Positions 8,501 to 16,088 of a stretch of 64,000 nt of DNA are shown here, piece by piece. The number at the start of each line of letters is the position of its first letter. Position 1 is the stretch's first letter. A program made the translations under genes and the position numbers. The notes below the pieces were generated by a model. It had not been told where the DNA came from and made no database searches. It saw only the letters and a list, made by a program, of their open reading frames with translations. Source of the DNA: Rhizobium sp. R634 (GTDB lineage: Bacteria > Pseudomonadota > Alphaproteobacteria > Rhizobiales > Rhizobiaceae); assembly GCF_002211305.1 (NCBI RefSeq), contig NZ_LOKW01000025.1:186001-250000 (forward strand). Direction: 5' to 3'.

Positions 8501-8722
8501 GATCGCAACAACCAGCCACGAGGTGACCAGCCGCGCGGCGACCGGCAGGACCGTGGCGACCGCAAGGATCGCGGCGAGCGTAATGATCGCAACGATCGCA
8601 ACAACAATCGCGGCTCGCAGCCGCTGCGCTTCGAGGCCAAGCCGCCGCGCAAGGAGAAGCCGATCGATCCGGATTCGCCTTTCGCCAAGCTCGCTGCCCT
8701 CAAGGAGCAGATGAAGAAGTAA
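5525..8722 (+). CDS. Suv3-like DExH RNA helicase with disordered RG-rich tail
   Basis: This protein of about 1065 residues is an ATP-dependent RNA helicase of the SUPV3L1/Suv3 type, expected to act in RNA decay or processing. Motifs seen in order: Walker A GPTNTGKTH near the N-terminus, DEVQ in the DExH position, GAATMRP, then ATDAIGMGLNLDVDHV and QIAGRAGR of the second RecA domain. A Suv3-type C-terminal part follows. After about residue 840 come an acidic Ala/Glu-rich stretch and a basic Gly/Arg/Asn/Asp-rich tail typical of RNA-binding disordered regions. The start is uncertain: the ATGs at 5525 and 5546 (MILSGRG) both lack a good ribosome-binding site. The next gene starts two bases after the stop. 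Confidence 0.88.
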   Translation: MTLTSQPMILSGRGVTAVLGPTNTGKTHYAIERMVAHGTGVIGLPLRLLAREVYTRVVEKVGVQNVALVTGEEKISPPNARFSVCTVEAMPRETKAAFVAIDEVQLAGDLERGHIFTDRILHLRGREETLLLGAATMRPILQQILPGITIVERPRLSHLFYAGQKKITRLPQRSAIVAFSADEVYAIAELIRRQRGGAAVVLGALSPRTRNAQVALYQAGDVEYLVATDAIGMGLNLDVDHVAFAQDRKFDGYQFRNLNPAELGQIAGRAGRHVRDGTFGVTGQVSPFDEELVQRIEGHEFDNVKVLQWRTTEMDFSSIQSLRASLEAGPRVPGLTRALPAVDQQALEQLSRYPEVIDLADRPARVEKLWEACALPDYRRITPAQHADLISTLFSDLVRYGTVNEQFLAEQVHRSDRTDGEIDTLSARIAQIRTWTYVSNRPGWLADPTHWQEKTREIEDRLSDALHERLTKRFVDRRTSVLMKRLRENAMLEAEISVNGDVFVEGHHVGQLSGFRFTPVAGTDGPDAKAVQAASQKALALEFEARAARLHAAGNSDLAIGSDGLIRWLGDPVARLSGSDHVMRPRVILLADEQLTGNARDHVAARIERFVNHHISTVLKPLDDLSRAEDLQGLAKGLAFQLVENLGVLFRRDVTEEVKSLDQEARASMRRYGVRFGAYHIFVPALLKPAPAELITLLWALKNDGLDKPGYGDLIPVLAAGRTSVVTDPSFERMFYKLAGFRFLGKRAVRIDILERLADIIRPLLQWKPGQSNRPEGAYDGRRFTTTTAMLSILGATLEDMEEILKGLGYRADAVKAEEASAHLAAQDTASAPAASAEAPADETAEKADHDDADASAEETAAEAPATEAAAAADASVADTSETQAPTEAAEAAAPAEGSAAEEAGEPVEPKPVLLWRLGGRNDNQRQARGGHGERRGGQGQERGQNQERGDRNRRPGGGEGNRGGDGRDNNRHNRAKDGDGRDGGRPQQARGDRNNQPRGDQPRGDRQDRGDRKDRGERNDRNDRNNNRGSQPLRFEAKPPRKEKPIDPDSPFAKLAALKEQMKK

Positions 8723-8724
8723 TC

Positions 8725-9126
8725 ATGAGCGGGGAGACACAGCCGGCAAACGGTTCGCGCCAGCGCATCGATAAATGGCTGTTCTTCACGCGCATGGTGA
8801 AGTCGCGCTCGCTGGCGCAGAGCCATGTGCAGTCGGGCCACGTGCGCATCAACGGCGAGCGCTGCAGTCAGCCGAGCCAGATGGTCAAGCCGGGAGACCG
8901 CGTCGAGCTGACGCTCGAGCGGCGCGACGTCGTTCTCGTCGTACGCCTTGCCGGCGAGCGGCGAGGGCCTTACGAGGAGGCGCGGCTGCTCTATGAAGAC
9001 CTGTCCCCGCCAGGTGAGGCAAAACGCCTCACCCCTTACGAGCAGGCAATCAGAGCGACCGGCAGCGGCCGTCCCACCAAAAAGGAAAGACGCGCGATCG
9101 ACAAGCTGATGTCGGACGAGGATTAG
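8725..9126 (+). CDS. S4-domain RNA-binding protein (Hsp15-like)
   Basis: This 133-residue protein has an N-terminal S4 RNA-binding domain (residues 13-70: QRIDKWLFFTRMVKSRSLA, then GHVRINGERC and VKPGDRVEL). A basic C-terminal tail follows (GRPTKKERRAIDKL). Hsp15 relatives bind stalled 50S subunits carrying peptidyl-tRNA. It starts two bases after the Suv3-like helicase gene, so the pair is almost surely one operon with a shared role in RNA or ribosome quality control. That role is inferred from the family and context. Confidence 0.9.
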   Translation: MSGETQPANGSRQRIDKWLFFTRMVKSRSLAQSHVQSGHVRINGERCSQPSQMVKPGDRVELTLERRDVVLVVRLAGERRGPYEEARLLYEDLSPPGEAKRLTPYEQAIRATGSGRPTKKERRAIDKLMSDED

Positions 9127-9321
9127 AAAACTCTGCCTGCGGCGGCGGTTTTTGCAGATCGTTTGTCCTTGAAATCCGGCGCCAAAGCCGATACGTGACT
9201 GACAACCCGCCGGACCGCGTGCTTGCCTCTCAAGCCTGCCTACGCTGTTCCTCCGGCACGGGGATAGGCGCGACGTTCCAGGTTGCCCGGCCCCATCTGC
9301 ATGGAAATCCTGGAGTTCTTC

Positions 9322-9660
9322 ATGACCTATGTCGTGACCGACAATTGCATCAAGTGCAAATACACCGACTGCGTGGAAGTCTGCCCCGTCGACTGTTTCT
9401 ATGAAGGCGAGAACTTCCTCGTCATCCATCCCGACGAATGCATCGATTGCGGCGTCTGCGAGCCGGAATGTCCCGCCGAGGCGATCAAGCCGGATACCGA
9501 GCCGGGCCTTGATAAGTGGCTGAAGATCAACACGGAATATGCCAGCATCTGGCCGAATATCACGGTCAAGAAGGATCCGTTGCCCGAGGCCAAGGAAATG
9601 GATGGCGAGACCGGAAAGTTCGAGAAGTATTTCTCGGAGAAGCCCGGTTCCGGCGACTGA
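9322..9660 (+). CDS. fdxA: Seven-iron ferredoxin FdxA
   Basis: This 112-residue electron carrier has one 3Fe-4S and one 4Fe-4S cluster. Cysteines are seen at 9, 12, 17, 21, 25, 40, 43, 46 and 50, the same pattern as Azotobacter ferredoxin I shifted by one. The C-terminal extension (WPNITVKKDPLPEA) is also typical. I use the ATG at 9322 (MTYVVTDNCI), which has a GGAG nearby; an upstream in-frame extension from 9283 is unlikely. It is a single gene between the S4-protein gene and carD. Confidence 0.94.
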   Translation: MTYVVTDNCIKCKYTDCVEVCPVDCFYEGENFLVIHPDECIDCGVCEPECPAEAIKPDTEPGLDKWLKINTEYASIWPNITVKKDPLPEAKEMDGETGKFEKYFSEKPGSGD

Positions 9661-10053
9661 GGAACCGTCACATTCGGTGCCCGAATTCGGGCGGCCATGC
9701 GGTGAAACGTTTTAAATCCTGCGCCTGGCATATGGGTGACGTGTGTTGCCCGCATGACTCAAGCGAAGCAAATTATTGATTTCCTCATATTTTTGTGATA
9801 GGTTCCGTGCACTGTTCCATTTGTGGCATGACGCATGCCCAAAACCATCACGAAAGCAAAACAAATCCGTCCCACGGTTTCCGTGACATATCAACGCCTT
9901 GAGCGTCGCATCCCAAGATCGCGCGCAAGACATATTTGCTTTTGCCTGATGGGACCAGAGTGAAGTCACCCGACGGATCTACCCGTCTCATCCGGGCCTG
10001 ACTGACCCGGCTCCGGCCGCCGCCGGAAGCGTAACAGGGAGTTTTTGAATAGA
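9661..10053. other. Intergenic region fdxA-carD, no gene seen
   Basis: These 393 bases hold no plausible ORF. A perfect 14-base palindrome, GCCCGAATTCGGGC, lies about 20 bases after fdxA and may end its transcript. The middle (9770-9810) is AT-rich and could hold the carD promoter, but I see no convincing -35/-10 pair. The last ~150 bases are GC-rich and probably form a long carD leader. Confidence 0.5.
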
Positions 10054-10626
10054 ATGACGACTCAGCAGAAAAAGCCTTCTACAGCACGTCACGGCTTCAA
10101 GACCGGTGAATCGATCGTCTACCCCGCTCATGGCGTCGGTACCATCACCGCTATCGAAGAGCAAGAAGTCGCCGGCATGAAGCTCGAACTTTTCGTTATC
10201 GATTTCGAAAAGGACAAGATGCGCCTCAAGGTGCCGGTCGCGAAGGCCATGAGCATCGGTATGCGCAAGCTTTCGGAAACGGATTTCGTCGAGCGTGCTT
10301 TGAAGGTCGTGCAGGGCAAGGCACGCGTCAAGCGCACCATGTGGTCCCGCCGCGCCCAGGAATATGATGCCAAGATCAATTCCGGCGATCTGATTTCCAT
10401 CGCTGAGGTCGTGCGCGATCTCTATCGTGCCGAGAACCAGCCCGAGCAGTCCTATTCCGAACGCCAGCTCTATGAAGCTGCACTCGACCGCATGGCGCGC
10501 GAAATCGCCGCCGTCAACAAGATGTCGGAAACCGAAGCCGTCCGCCTCGTCGAGACCAATCTCAACAAGGGGCCGAAGCGTGGCAAGGCAATCGAAGAAG
10601 ACGATTCGCAGGACGAAGCCGCATAA
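10054..10626 (+). CDS. carD: CarD family transcription regulator
   Basis: This 190-residue protein carries the CarD/TRCF RNA-polymerase-interaction fold at its N-terminus (GESIVYPAHGVGTITAIEEQE, then FVIDFEKDKMRLKVPV). A helical DNA-contacting C-terminal domain and an acidic end follow. CarD proteins bind the RNA polymerase beta subunit and stabilise open complexes at many promoters. A TTG at 10045 is in frame but only three bases from the GGGAG box; the ATG at 10054 is preferred though its spacing is long. A strong terminator follows. Confidence 0.92.
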   Translation: MTTQQKKPSTARHGFKTGESIVYPAHGVGTITAIEEQEVAGMKLELFVIDFEKDKMRLKVPVAKAMSIGMRKLSETDFVERALKVVQGKARVKRTMWSRRAQEYDAKINSGDLISIAEVVRDLYRAENQPEQSYSERQLYEAALDRMAREIAAVNKMSETEAVRLVETNLNKGPKRGKAIEEDDSQDEAA

Positions 10627-10646
10627 GGCGGCCTGTCTACTCCATC

Positions 10647-10676
10647 AAAAAACCCGGCCTTCGAGCCGGGTTTTTT
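10647..10676 (+). terminator. Rho-independent terminator of carD
   Basis: AACCCGGC pairs with GCCGGGTT around a short loop and is followed by six T residues. It ends three bases before an EcfG-type promoter. Confidence 0.9.
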
Positions 10677-10679
10677 ATT

Positions 10680-10704
10680 GGAACTTTTTCCGCGCTGGCG
10701 CGTT
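10680..10704 (+). promoter_or_regulatory. EcfG (RpoE2)-type general-stress promoter
   Basis: GGAAC at 10680-10684 and CGTT at 10701-10704 are separated by exactly 16 bases, a perfect match to the general-stress sigma factor promoter of alphaproteobacteria. It faces rpoH2, a known target of this sigma class in rhizobia, but a short ORF and a terminator lie between. Confidence 0.8.
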
Positions 10705-10788
10705 AACACACGTAATTGCGGACTGCTCGCCAGGCAATGCCTCGACGGGCGAACCGCTATTCCGTCAATGTTCGATGAGGAGCGGATC

Positions 10789-10860
10789 ATGCCTTTTCAG
10801 TCTTGCCCATCCGGCAGCGTGAAGAAACAGGTCCAGCCCAGCCGTCTTACCGGCACATGA
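10789..10860 (+). CDS. Candidate 23-codon stress leader peptide
   Basis: This short ORF starts MPFQSCPSGS, ends with SRLTGT and is basic overall. A strong GAGGAG ribosome-binding site lies six bases before the ATG. It sits 85 bases after an EcfG-type promoter and ten bases before an intrinsic terminator, so the three make a unit of about 195 nucleotides. Whether it is a peptide gene, a leader controlling rpoH2, or only part of a small RNA cannot be told from sequence alone. Confidence 0.4.
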   Translation: MPFQSCPSGSVKKQVQPSRLTGT

Positions 10861-10870
10861 TGAGACATAG

Positions 10871-10906
10871 GGCCTCCCCCTGAAAAGTCCAGGGGCGAGG
10901 CCTTTT
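10871..10906 (+). terminator. Terminator or attenuator before rpoH2
   Basis: GGCCTCCCCCTG pairs with CAGGGGCGAGGCC with one bulged base, and TTTT follows. It lies between the EcfG-type promoter and rpoH2, so it would limit read-through into rpoH2 unless relieved. Confidence 0.7.
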
Positions 10907-11000
10907 ATGCATTCAGAACCGATTCGGTCCGGACAGCGATGTTCCGGAATGTGAGTTTTATTGTTCATTTTGGGCGAGAGGCCTGTTTCAGGAGATCGAA

Positions 11001-11864
11001 ATGAAGAACATGTCTGCAGATCGGCGCATGATCAAAATCGCGATGGCCGCTCCCTATCTCGCCCGTCAGGAAGAACACGATCTCGCCACCCGCTGGAAGG
11101 ATCACGACGACCGCGGGGCGCGCAACCAGATCGCCATGGCCCATATGCGTCTCGTCATTTCCATGGCCGGTAAGTTCCGCAATTTCGGCCTGCCGATGAG
11201 CGATCTCGTGCAGGAGGGCTATGTCGGCCTGCTGGAGGCCGCCGCTCGCTTCGAGCCCGAACGCGATGTGCGCTTTTCGACCTATGCCAGCTGGTGGATC
11301 AGGGCATCGATCCAGGACTATATCCTGCGCAACTGGTCGATCGTGCGCGGCGGCACGAGCTCGGCGCAGAAGGCGCTGTTCTTCAATCTGCGCCGTCTGC
11401 GCGCCAAGCTTGCCAAGGGCGACACGCAGCTCACGCTGCAATCCATTCATCAGGAGATCGCCGCGGCGCTGGGCGTCAGCCTCGCCGATGTGCAGACGAT
11501 GGATGCGCGGCTTTCCGGTAATGATGCTTCGCTGCAGGCGCCGTCGGTCTCCGGCGATGCGGAGAGTGCGGAGAAGATGGATTTCCTCGTCAGTGACGAT
11601 CCCCTGCCGGACGAACAGGTTTCCAACATGATCGACGGCGAGCGCCGCCGCGTCTGGCTCGCCTCGGCCCTGAAACACCTCAACGAACGCGAGATGAAGA
11701 TCATCAGCGCAAGGCGTCTGGCGGAAGACGGCGCCACGCTTGAAGAGCTCGGCGCCGATCTCGGCATTTCCAAGGAACGGGTGCGCCAGATCGAAAGCCG
11801 GGCGATGGAGAAGCTTCGCAGCGCGCTCGTCAGCGCCGACCCGCATATGGCGGCCTACGCCTGA
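11001..11864 (+). CDS. rpoH: RNA polymerase sigma-32 factor (RpoH2 type)
   Basis: This is a 287-residue heat-shock-class sigma factor. Region 2 is clear (AHMRLVISMAGKFRNFGLPMSDLVQEG, then FSTYASWWIRASIQDYILRNW). The RpoH box follows (QKALFFNLRRLR), and region 4 ends with the helix-turn-helix LGISKERVRQIESRAMEKLR. The sequence resembles the second rhizobial paralogue, RpoH2, linked to oxidative, osmotic and stationary-phase stress rather than the main heat-shock RpoH1. An EcfG-type promoter lies 300 bases upstream. A bidirectional terminator follows. Confidence 0.93.
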   Translation: MKNMSADRRMIKIAMAAPYLARQEEHDLATRWKDHDDRGARNQIAMAHMRLVISMAGKFRNFGLPMSDLVQEGYVGLLEAAARFEPERDVRFSTYASWWIRASIQDYILRNWSIVRGGTSSAQKALFFNLRRLRAKLAKGDTQLTLQSIHQEIAAALGVSLADVQTMDARLSGNDASLQAPSVSGDAESAEKMDFLVSDDPLPDEQVSNMIDGERRRVWLASALKHLNEREMKIISARRLAEDGATLEELGADLGISKERVRQIESRAMEKLRSALVSADPHMAAYA

Positions 11865-11893
11865 ACGTCTTTACCTTCCAGCAGCACTGACTG

Positions 11894-11917
11894 GCCCGGC
11901 GCGAGCCGGGCTTTTTT
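11894..11917. terminator. Terminator between rpoH and the M48 protease gene
   Basis: GCCCGGC pairs with GCCGGGC around a GCGA tetraloop and is followed by TTTTTT. It overlaps the last codon of the convergent protease gene by two bases. Confidence 0.85.
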
Positions 11918-13460
11918 ATTCGGCGATTATTTTGACGCGATCGCCGGGCGAAACCGCCGCACCCGTCGGCAGGGCGTTGATGAGCTTGAAGAGATCGAGC
12001 TTGCGATCGGTGCCCATCATGCGGGCGGCAAGCGTCGAGATGTTCTCGCCCGGACGGACGGTGACGACCCGGATGCGCAGCGGCTTCAGCGAGGCGGTCT
12101 CGGCCGGCGTCATGCGCCGGAAGCTTGCGCGCAGGACGTTCGCGGTCGGTTCGAGGGCGTCGCTGCCTTTCGGGACGGCCGTCAGGAAGCGGAAGATCTG
12201 CGAATTGTTGCGGATGACGGTAACGTCGAAATCCCAGCGGTCGGCGCTTGCGCGGGCGGTCGCGGCTTCCATGCCGTTGATGGTGACGGGCTGGATGGTC
12301 GACGGATCGAGGCCGGTCACCCAGCCGCTGGAGATATAATTGGTCAGGCTCTGATTCTGGTTGTCGGCAACGCCGTCGAAGCGGACGGCGATATCGTTCG
12401 GGCCGGTCGCCATGACCGCTTCGACCTTGTTGTCGATCTTGAAGTCCGGCGGCACGTCGAAGCGGATGCCGAGGCCGCCGTGCAGGAAGGTCTGGCCGCG
12501 GACATAGCCCTCTTCCGGGCTGTCGCCATAGAGCAGGCCGTCTATGCCGTCGAGATAATAGTCGCGGCCCTTGTCGCCGACGGAACCCTCCTGGCCGAAG
12601 GCGCGGGCGTGGGTGCGGGCAAGCTCGATGCGCTGGGCGGAATTCGGATGGCTCGACAGGAAGTCGAGGCTCTGATCGGCCTCTGGGTCGACCGACATGA
12701 AGCGGCTGTAGGCCGCCATGGAATCGAGGAAGCGGGCGGCGGCATAGGGATCGTAGCCGGCTTCGCCGAGCATGCGCACACCGATCACATCGGCCTGCAG
12801 TTCCTGCTGGCGGGAGAACGCGGCGAGCCGCAGCTTGCCGCGGGCAAGCGCCTGCTTGCCGGCAATATCGCTCGATAGAACCTCGGCGACGACGCGGCTG
12901 GCAATGACCTCGGCCTCTTCGCGCTTCTGCCGCTCGATGCCGTGGTTCGCAGTCACGTGGCCCATTTCGTGCGACAATACGGCCGCGACCTCGGAGGCGT
13001 CGTTGGCCAGCGCAAGCAGGCCGCGGGTGACGTAGAGATAGCCGCCCGGCAGGGCGAAGGCGTTGATGGCCGGCGAGTTCAGAATAGTGATGCGGTAGGA
13101 CTGGCTGGGATTTTCCGACACCGCCGTCAGCGCTCCGGCGATGCGGGCGACGAGCCGCTCGGTCTTGGCGTCCTTGTATTCGCCGCCGTAGCTTGCCACG
13201 ATGCGCGGATGCTCGCGGGCGCCCATCGCGGCGCGCGGATCGTTCTTCTGCACTTCGTCAACGATCTGCGGATTGGAAGACGGCGACACGCTCGGCTGAT
13301 AGGACTGTTCGATCAGCGACTGACAACCGTTCAGCGCGATTGCCATGGCCGAAAGCAGCATCAGGCGACGCGCGAAGCGGCGCGGCGCGGAAACGGCATC
13401 ACTGGAAAGCGCAAGCGATGTCCACGTCGTCAAGCAGTCCAGTCTGGTTCTCCGCATCAT
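11916..13460 (-). CDS. M48 family metalloprotease lipoprotein with LysM-like tail
   Basis: This is a periplasmic zinc protease related to BepA/YfgC, expected to control outer-membrane protein quality. It has a signal sequence with lipobox (ALNGC), the zinc motif HEMGH about 118 residues after the lipid Cys, and the third ligand in the QELQAD region. A C-terminal LysM-like module (VRPGENISTLAARM ... SPGDRVKIIAE) is present. The frame is open from 13547. I chose the first of two ATGs at 13460, which leaves a 45-residue leader. No clear ribosome-binding site decides this, so the start is uncertain. Confidence 0.88.
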   Translation of the reverse strand: MMRRTRLDCLTTWTSLALSSDAVSAPRRFARRLMLLSAMAIALNGCQSLIEQSYQPSVSPSSNPQIVDEVQKNDPRAAMGAREHPRIVASYGGEYKDAKTERLVARIAGALTAVSENPSQSYRITILNSPAINAFALPGGYLYVTRGLLALANDASEVAAVLSHEMGHVTANHGIERQKREEAEVIASRVVAEVLSSDIAGKQALARGKLRLAAFSRQQELQADVIGVRMLGEAGYDPYAAARFLDSMAAYSRFMSVDPEADQSLDFLSSHPNSAQRIELARTHARAFGQEGSVGDKGRDYYLDGIDGLLYGDSPEEGYVRGQTFLHGGLGIRFDVPPDFKIDNKVEAVMATGPNDIAVRFDGVADNQNQSLTNYISSGWVTGLDPSTIQPVTINGMEAATARASADRWDFDVTVIRNNSQIFRFLTAVPKGSDALEPTANVLRASFRRMTPAETASLKPLRIRVVTVRPGENISTLAARMMGTDRKLDLFKLINALPTGAAVSPGDRVKIIAE

Positions 13461-13780
13461 GTCGCTGTTTTGCCGGTTTGCCGCATGTTCGGACCGGCCG
13501 TGGCAAGGGGAATTCAACAGGTGCCTGCCCCTGATCTCGCGCTGCACAAACGGCCGATACGAGTCGTTGCTGTAGCTGATTTACGCATCGGTTGCATAGC
13601 GAGACTCTGTTTAAATGTGGCGGCGTTGCATTTTGGCAATGCCTCAGAGGTTGAAGCTCTCCTTCGCTCGGATGAAATTATGGCGAAAGTTCCATCACCA
13701 GGATGAGATTCGTCGGCGGCGCGGAAAAAGAACGGGCCGATTGAAGTAACCGGCCCGGCGAAGGCAATCCAGCGGGAATT

Positions 13781-15382
13781 TTACAACTGAGGATGGATGC
13801 GGCGAATTCCCGAACCTCTTCCGATGAAGCATTCCGGCGATTCGGCTATTCCGCAGCTTCCGCGGCCGGCGTTTGCGCCGCCGTCTTGCCGGCGCGAGGC
13901 AGTTGCACCGGCTTCAATAGGAATGCGGCGACGAGACCGGGTGAGAGCGATGGCACTGAAAGTCATGAAAAGCGGCGAGAAGGCGGCGGCATAGAGATCG
14001 GCGACGGCCTGGCGGCTGGCCTCGGGAAGGGAGGCCATCATCTTCGGTGTCAGCTGCTCTATGTCGGCGACGCCGGGAATGGAGACGCCGACCTTGCCGA
14101 GATCGGAGGCGATGATGGCGCCATAGATGGAAATGGCGATCGAGGCGCCTCCCATGCGCGACAGCGTCACCGCGCCGGTCGCGGCGCCGACGTCGCGGGC
14201 GGGTGCGGCATTCTGCACGCCGATGACGGGAACCTGCTGCGCGAGACCGATGCCGATGCCATGCAGCATCATGATCGCGCCGATAAAGGCGATGGGCGTT
14301 CCCGCATGGACCTGCGACATCAGGGCGAAGGCGACGGCGCTGCAGGTGAGGCTTGCGATGGCGAAGGGCTTGTAGCGTCCGGTCGTCGAGATGATGCGGC
14401 CCGCGGACAGCGATCCACAGACGAGGCCGCCGGTCAGCAGAATGAAGAGAAGGCCGGCGGCGGAGGGTGAAAGGCCGGTCGTGGTCTGTAGAAAGAGAGC
14501 GAGATAGTTGACCATGCCGATGGCGATGGCGCCGCCCATGACCGAGATCACCAGGAGCAGGCTGAAGGTCGAATTGCGAAAGAGCTGCAGGGGCACGATC
14601 GGCTCCGGCGCGCGGCGCTCGACGAGGACCCAGGCGACGGCGCAGACGGCGCCGAAGGCGACGATGCCGATACTCTGCGGCGAGATCAACGAGCCGAACA
14701 ATTCGCTGCTGTCGGTGGCGAGCACGATGCTCGTTGTGGTCAGTGCGAGCAGGAGCGCGCCGGCATAATCGATCTTGGGACGGCGATGCGGCTTTCGGTA
14801 GGGCAGCATGAAGGCGAGGCCGGTGAGCACGATGAAGCCGATCGGCACATTGACCAGAAAGATCGAGCGCCAGCCGAAGAGATCGCTCATCGTGCCGCCG
14901 AGCACCGGGCCGATCGCGCCCGATGCCATCAGCACGAGGCTGGAATAGCTTTGGTAGCGCGCCCGCTCCCGCGGCTCGAACAGGTCCGCGTTGACGGAGA
15001 AGATCGAGACCATGATGCCGCCGCCGCCGAGCCCCTGCAGCACGCGCGCGGCGATCAGTGTGTTCATCGAGACCGCAAGGCCGCAGACCGCCGAGCCGGC
15101 CGTGAAGATCGCGATCGCCGTCATCATCACATATTTGCGGCCGAAGAGATCGCCGAGCTTGCCGTAGAGCGGCATGACGGCGCTGAGCGACAGGAGATAG
15201 GCCGAACCGATCCAGCCGAAGCGCTCGAGATGGCCGAATTCGCCGACAATGGTCGGCAGCGCCGTGGAAACGATCTGATTATCAAGCGTCGCCATGAACA
15301 TGGCCGTCATCAGGAAGAAGAAGAGGATGAGCCGGCGACGGGGATCCGTCACGAGCGGCGCAGGCGCGAGTTGCATGTCCAT
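13781..15382 (-). CDS. DHA2-type MFS multidrug exporter, frameshifted near the C-terminus
   Basis: This is a 14-helix drug:proton antiporter of the EmrB/QacA class with motifs LDNQIVSTALPTIVGEF in helix 1, GKLGDLFGRKYV after helix 2 and PVLGGTMSDLFGWRSIFLVNVPIG. The frame is sound until about 13940. There one extra C in an ACCCGG run shifts it, and the last ~57 residues become Arg-rich and unlike the family. In the neighbouring frame the protein would continue GLVAAFLLKPVQLPRAG and stop at 13846, a normal end. This is an error in the sequence or a recent mutation. The start is the MDMQ methionine downstream of the promoter. It is divergent from a marR gene. Confidence 0.85.
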   Translation of the reverse strand: MDMQLAPAPLVTDPRRRLILFFFLMTAMFMATLDNQIVSTALPTIVGEFGHLERFGWIGSAYLLSLSAVMPLYGKLGDLFGRKYVMMTAIAIFTAGSAVCGLAVSMNTLIAARVLQGLGGGGIMVSIFSVNADLFEPRERARYQSYSSLVLMASGAIGPVLGGTMSDLFGWRSIFLVNVPIGFIVLTGLAFMLPYRKPHRRPKIDYAGALLLALTTTSIVLATDSSELFGSLISPQSIGIVAFGAVCAVAWVLVERRAPEPIVPLQLFRNSTFSLLLVISVMGGAIAIGMVNYLALFLQTTTGLSPSAAGLLFILLTGGLVCGSLSAGRIISTTGRYKPFAIASLTCSAVAFALMSQVHAGTPIAFIGAIMMLHGIGIGLAQQVPVIGVQNAAPARDVGAATGAVTLSRMGGASIAISIYGAIIASDLGKVGVSIPGVADIEQLTPKMMASLPEASRQAVADLYAAAFSPLFMTFSAIALTRSRRRIPIEAGATASRRQDGGANAGRGSCGIAESPECFIGRGSGIRRIHPQL

Positions 15383-15409
15383 GGGGATGACATTCCGGTT
15401 TGAGATGTC

Positions 15410-15439
15410 TTTATGTGCTATTAGCATATAATTGTCAAT
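15410..15439 (-). promoter_or_regulatory. MFS promoter with overlapping MarR-type operator
   Basis: On the minus strand TTGACA (15434-15439) and CATAAA (15410-15415) form a good -35/-10 pair 17-18 bases apart. The spacer holds a 17-base near-palindrome, ATGTGCTA-T-TAGCATAT (15413-15429), placed so that a bound repressor blocks polymerase. The divergent MarR protein is the natural candidate. Confidence 0.6.
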
Positions 15440-15494
15440 GGCACATGAATGACACCAGCATATTTATTTTCCGAGTCCGCTCTGATATGGTCCT

Positions 15495-16025
15495 ATGATG
15501 AATGACGCGATGACGAAGAACCTGTCGAAAAACCCGGCCGATCCGGACGGCGAAAACGTGCCGCGCATCGGCCGGAGCATGGCGCGCATGCGGCTGATGA
15601 CCGGGCGGCGGCTGATCGGGCGGTTGGCGATCCAGAGTGCTGCGCCGGGCCTCGAACTTTCGCATCTCGATGTGCTCGATGCCGTGCGCAGGGCGCAGCC
15701 GGCCGGTGAGGTCACGGTCGGCATGATCGCGGAGATGCTGCGCATCGATCCATCACGGGCAAGCCGCGTGGTGGCCGAGATGGTCGGGCGCAACGTGCTG
15801 CGCCGCGAGGCCTCGCAGGCCGACGCGCGGCGGATCGTCGTCGTCATCACGCCGGCCGGCCAGGACCTGCTTGCCGCGATCCTCGCGCAGAAATTAGCGG
15901 TCATCTCCGAAATCGTCTCCGACTGGCAGCAGGAGGATGTCGAACGCTTCGCAGCCCTTTTTGAACGCTTCATCGGCGGTTACGAGGCGGTCTTCCTGTC
16001 GCGCGACAAGGATACGCCGGGCTGA
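15495..16025 (+). CDS. MarR family transcription regulator
   Basis: This 176-residue winged-helix regulator has the MarR fold: LSHLDVLDAVRR, then the recognition region VGMIAEMLRIDPSRASRVVAEMVGRNVLRREAS, then the wing DARRIVVVITPAGQDLL. It is transcribed away from the MFS exporter, and a palindrome overlaps the exporter promoter. It probably represses the exporter and itself until a toxic ligand binds. The ligand cannot be inferred. Two tandem ATGs at 15495 and 15498 are possible starts. Confidence 0.9.
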   Translation: MMNDAMTKNLSKNPADPDGENVPRIGRSMARMRLMTGRRLIGRLAIQSAAPGLELSHLDVLDAVRRAQPAGEVTVGMIAEMLRIDPSRASRVVAEMVGRNVLRREASQADARRIVVVITPAGQDLLAAILAQKLAVISEIVSDWQQEDVERFAALFERFIGGYEAVFLSRDKDTPG

Positions 16026-16088
16026 AAAAACCCGCTGATCCCTAGGCCCCTTCCCCTTGACCCCCCGTTTGCGCTAAGGGCAATGCCC

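Noticed and set aside
9776..9802. carD promoter at TTGATT followed by GATAGG
   Set aside because: Spacing is only about 15 bases and the -10 is poor, so I do not list it as a feature.
11965..12878. Antisense open frames opposite the M48 protease gene
   Set aside because: Shadow frames; HEMGH and the lipobox are on the minus strand.
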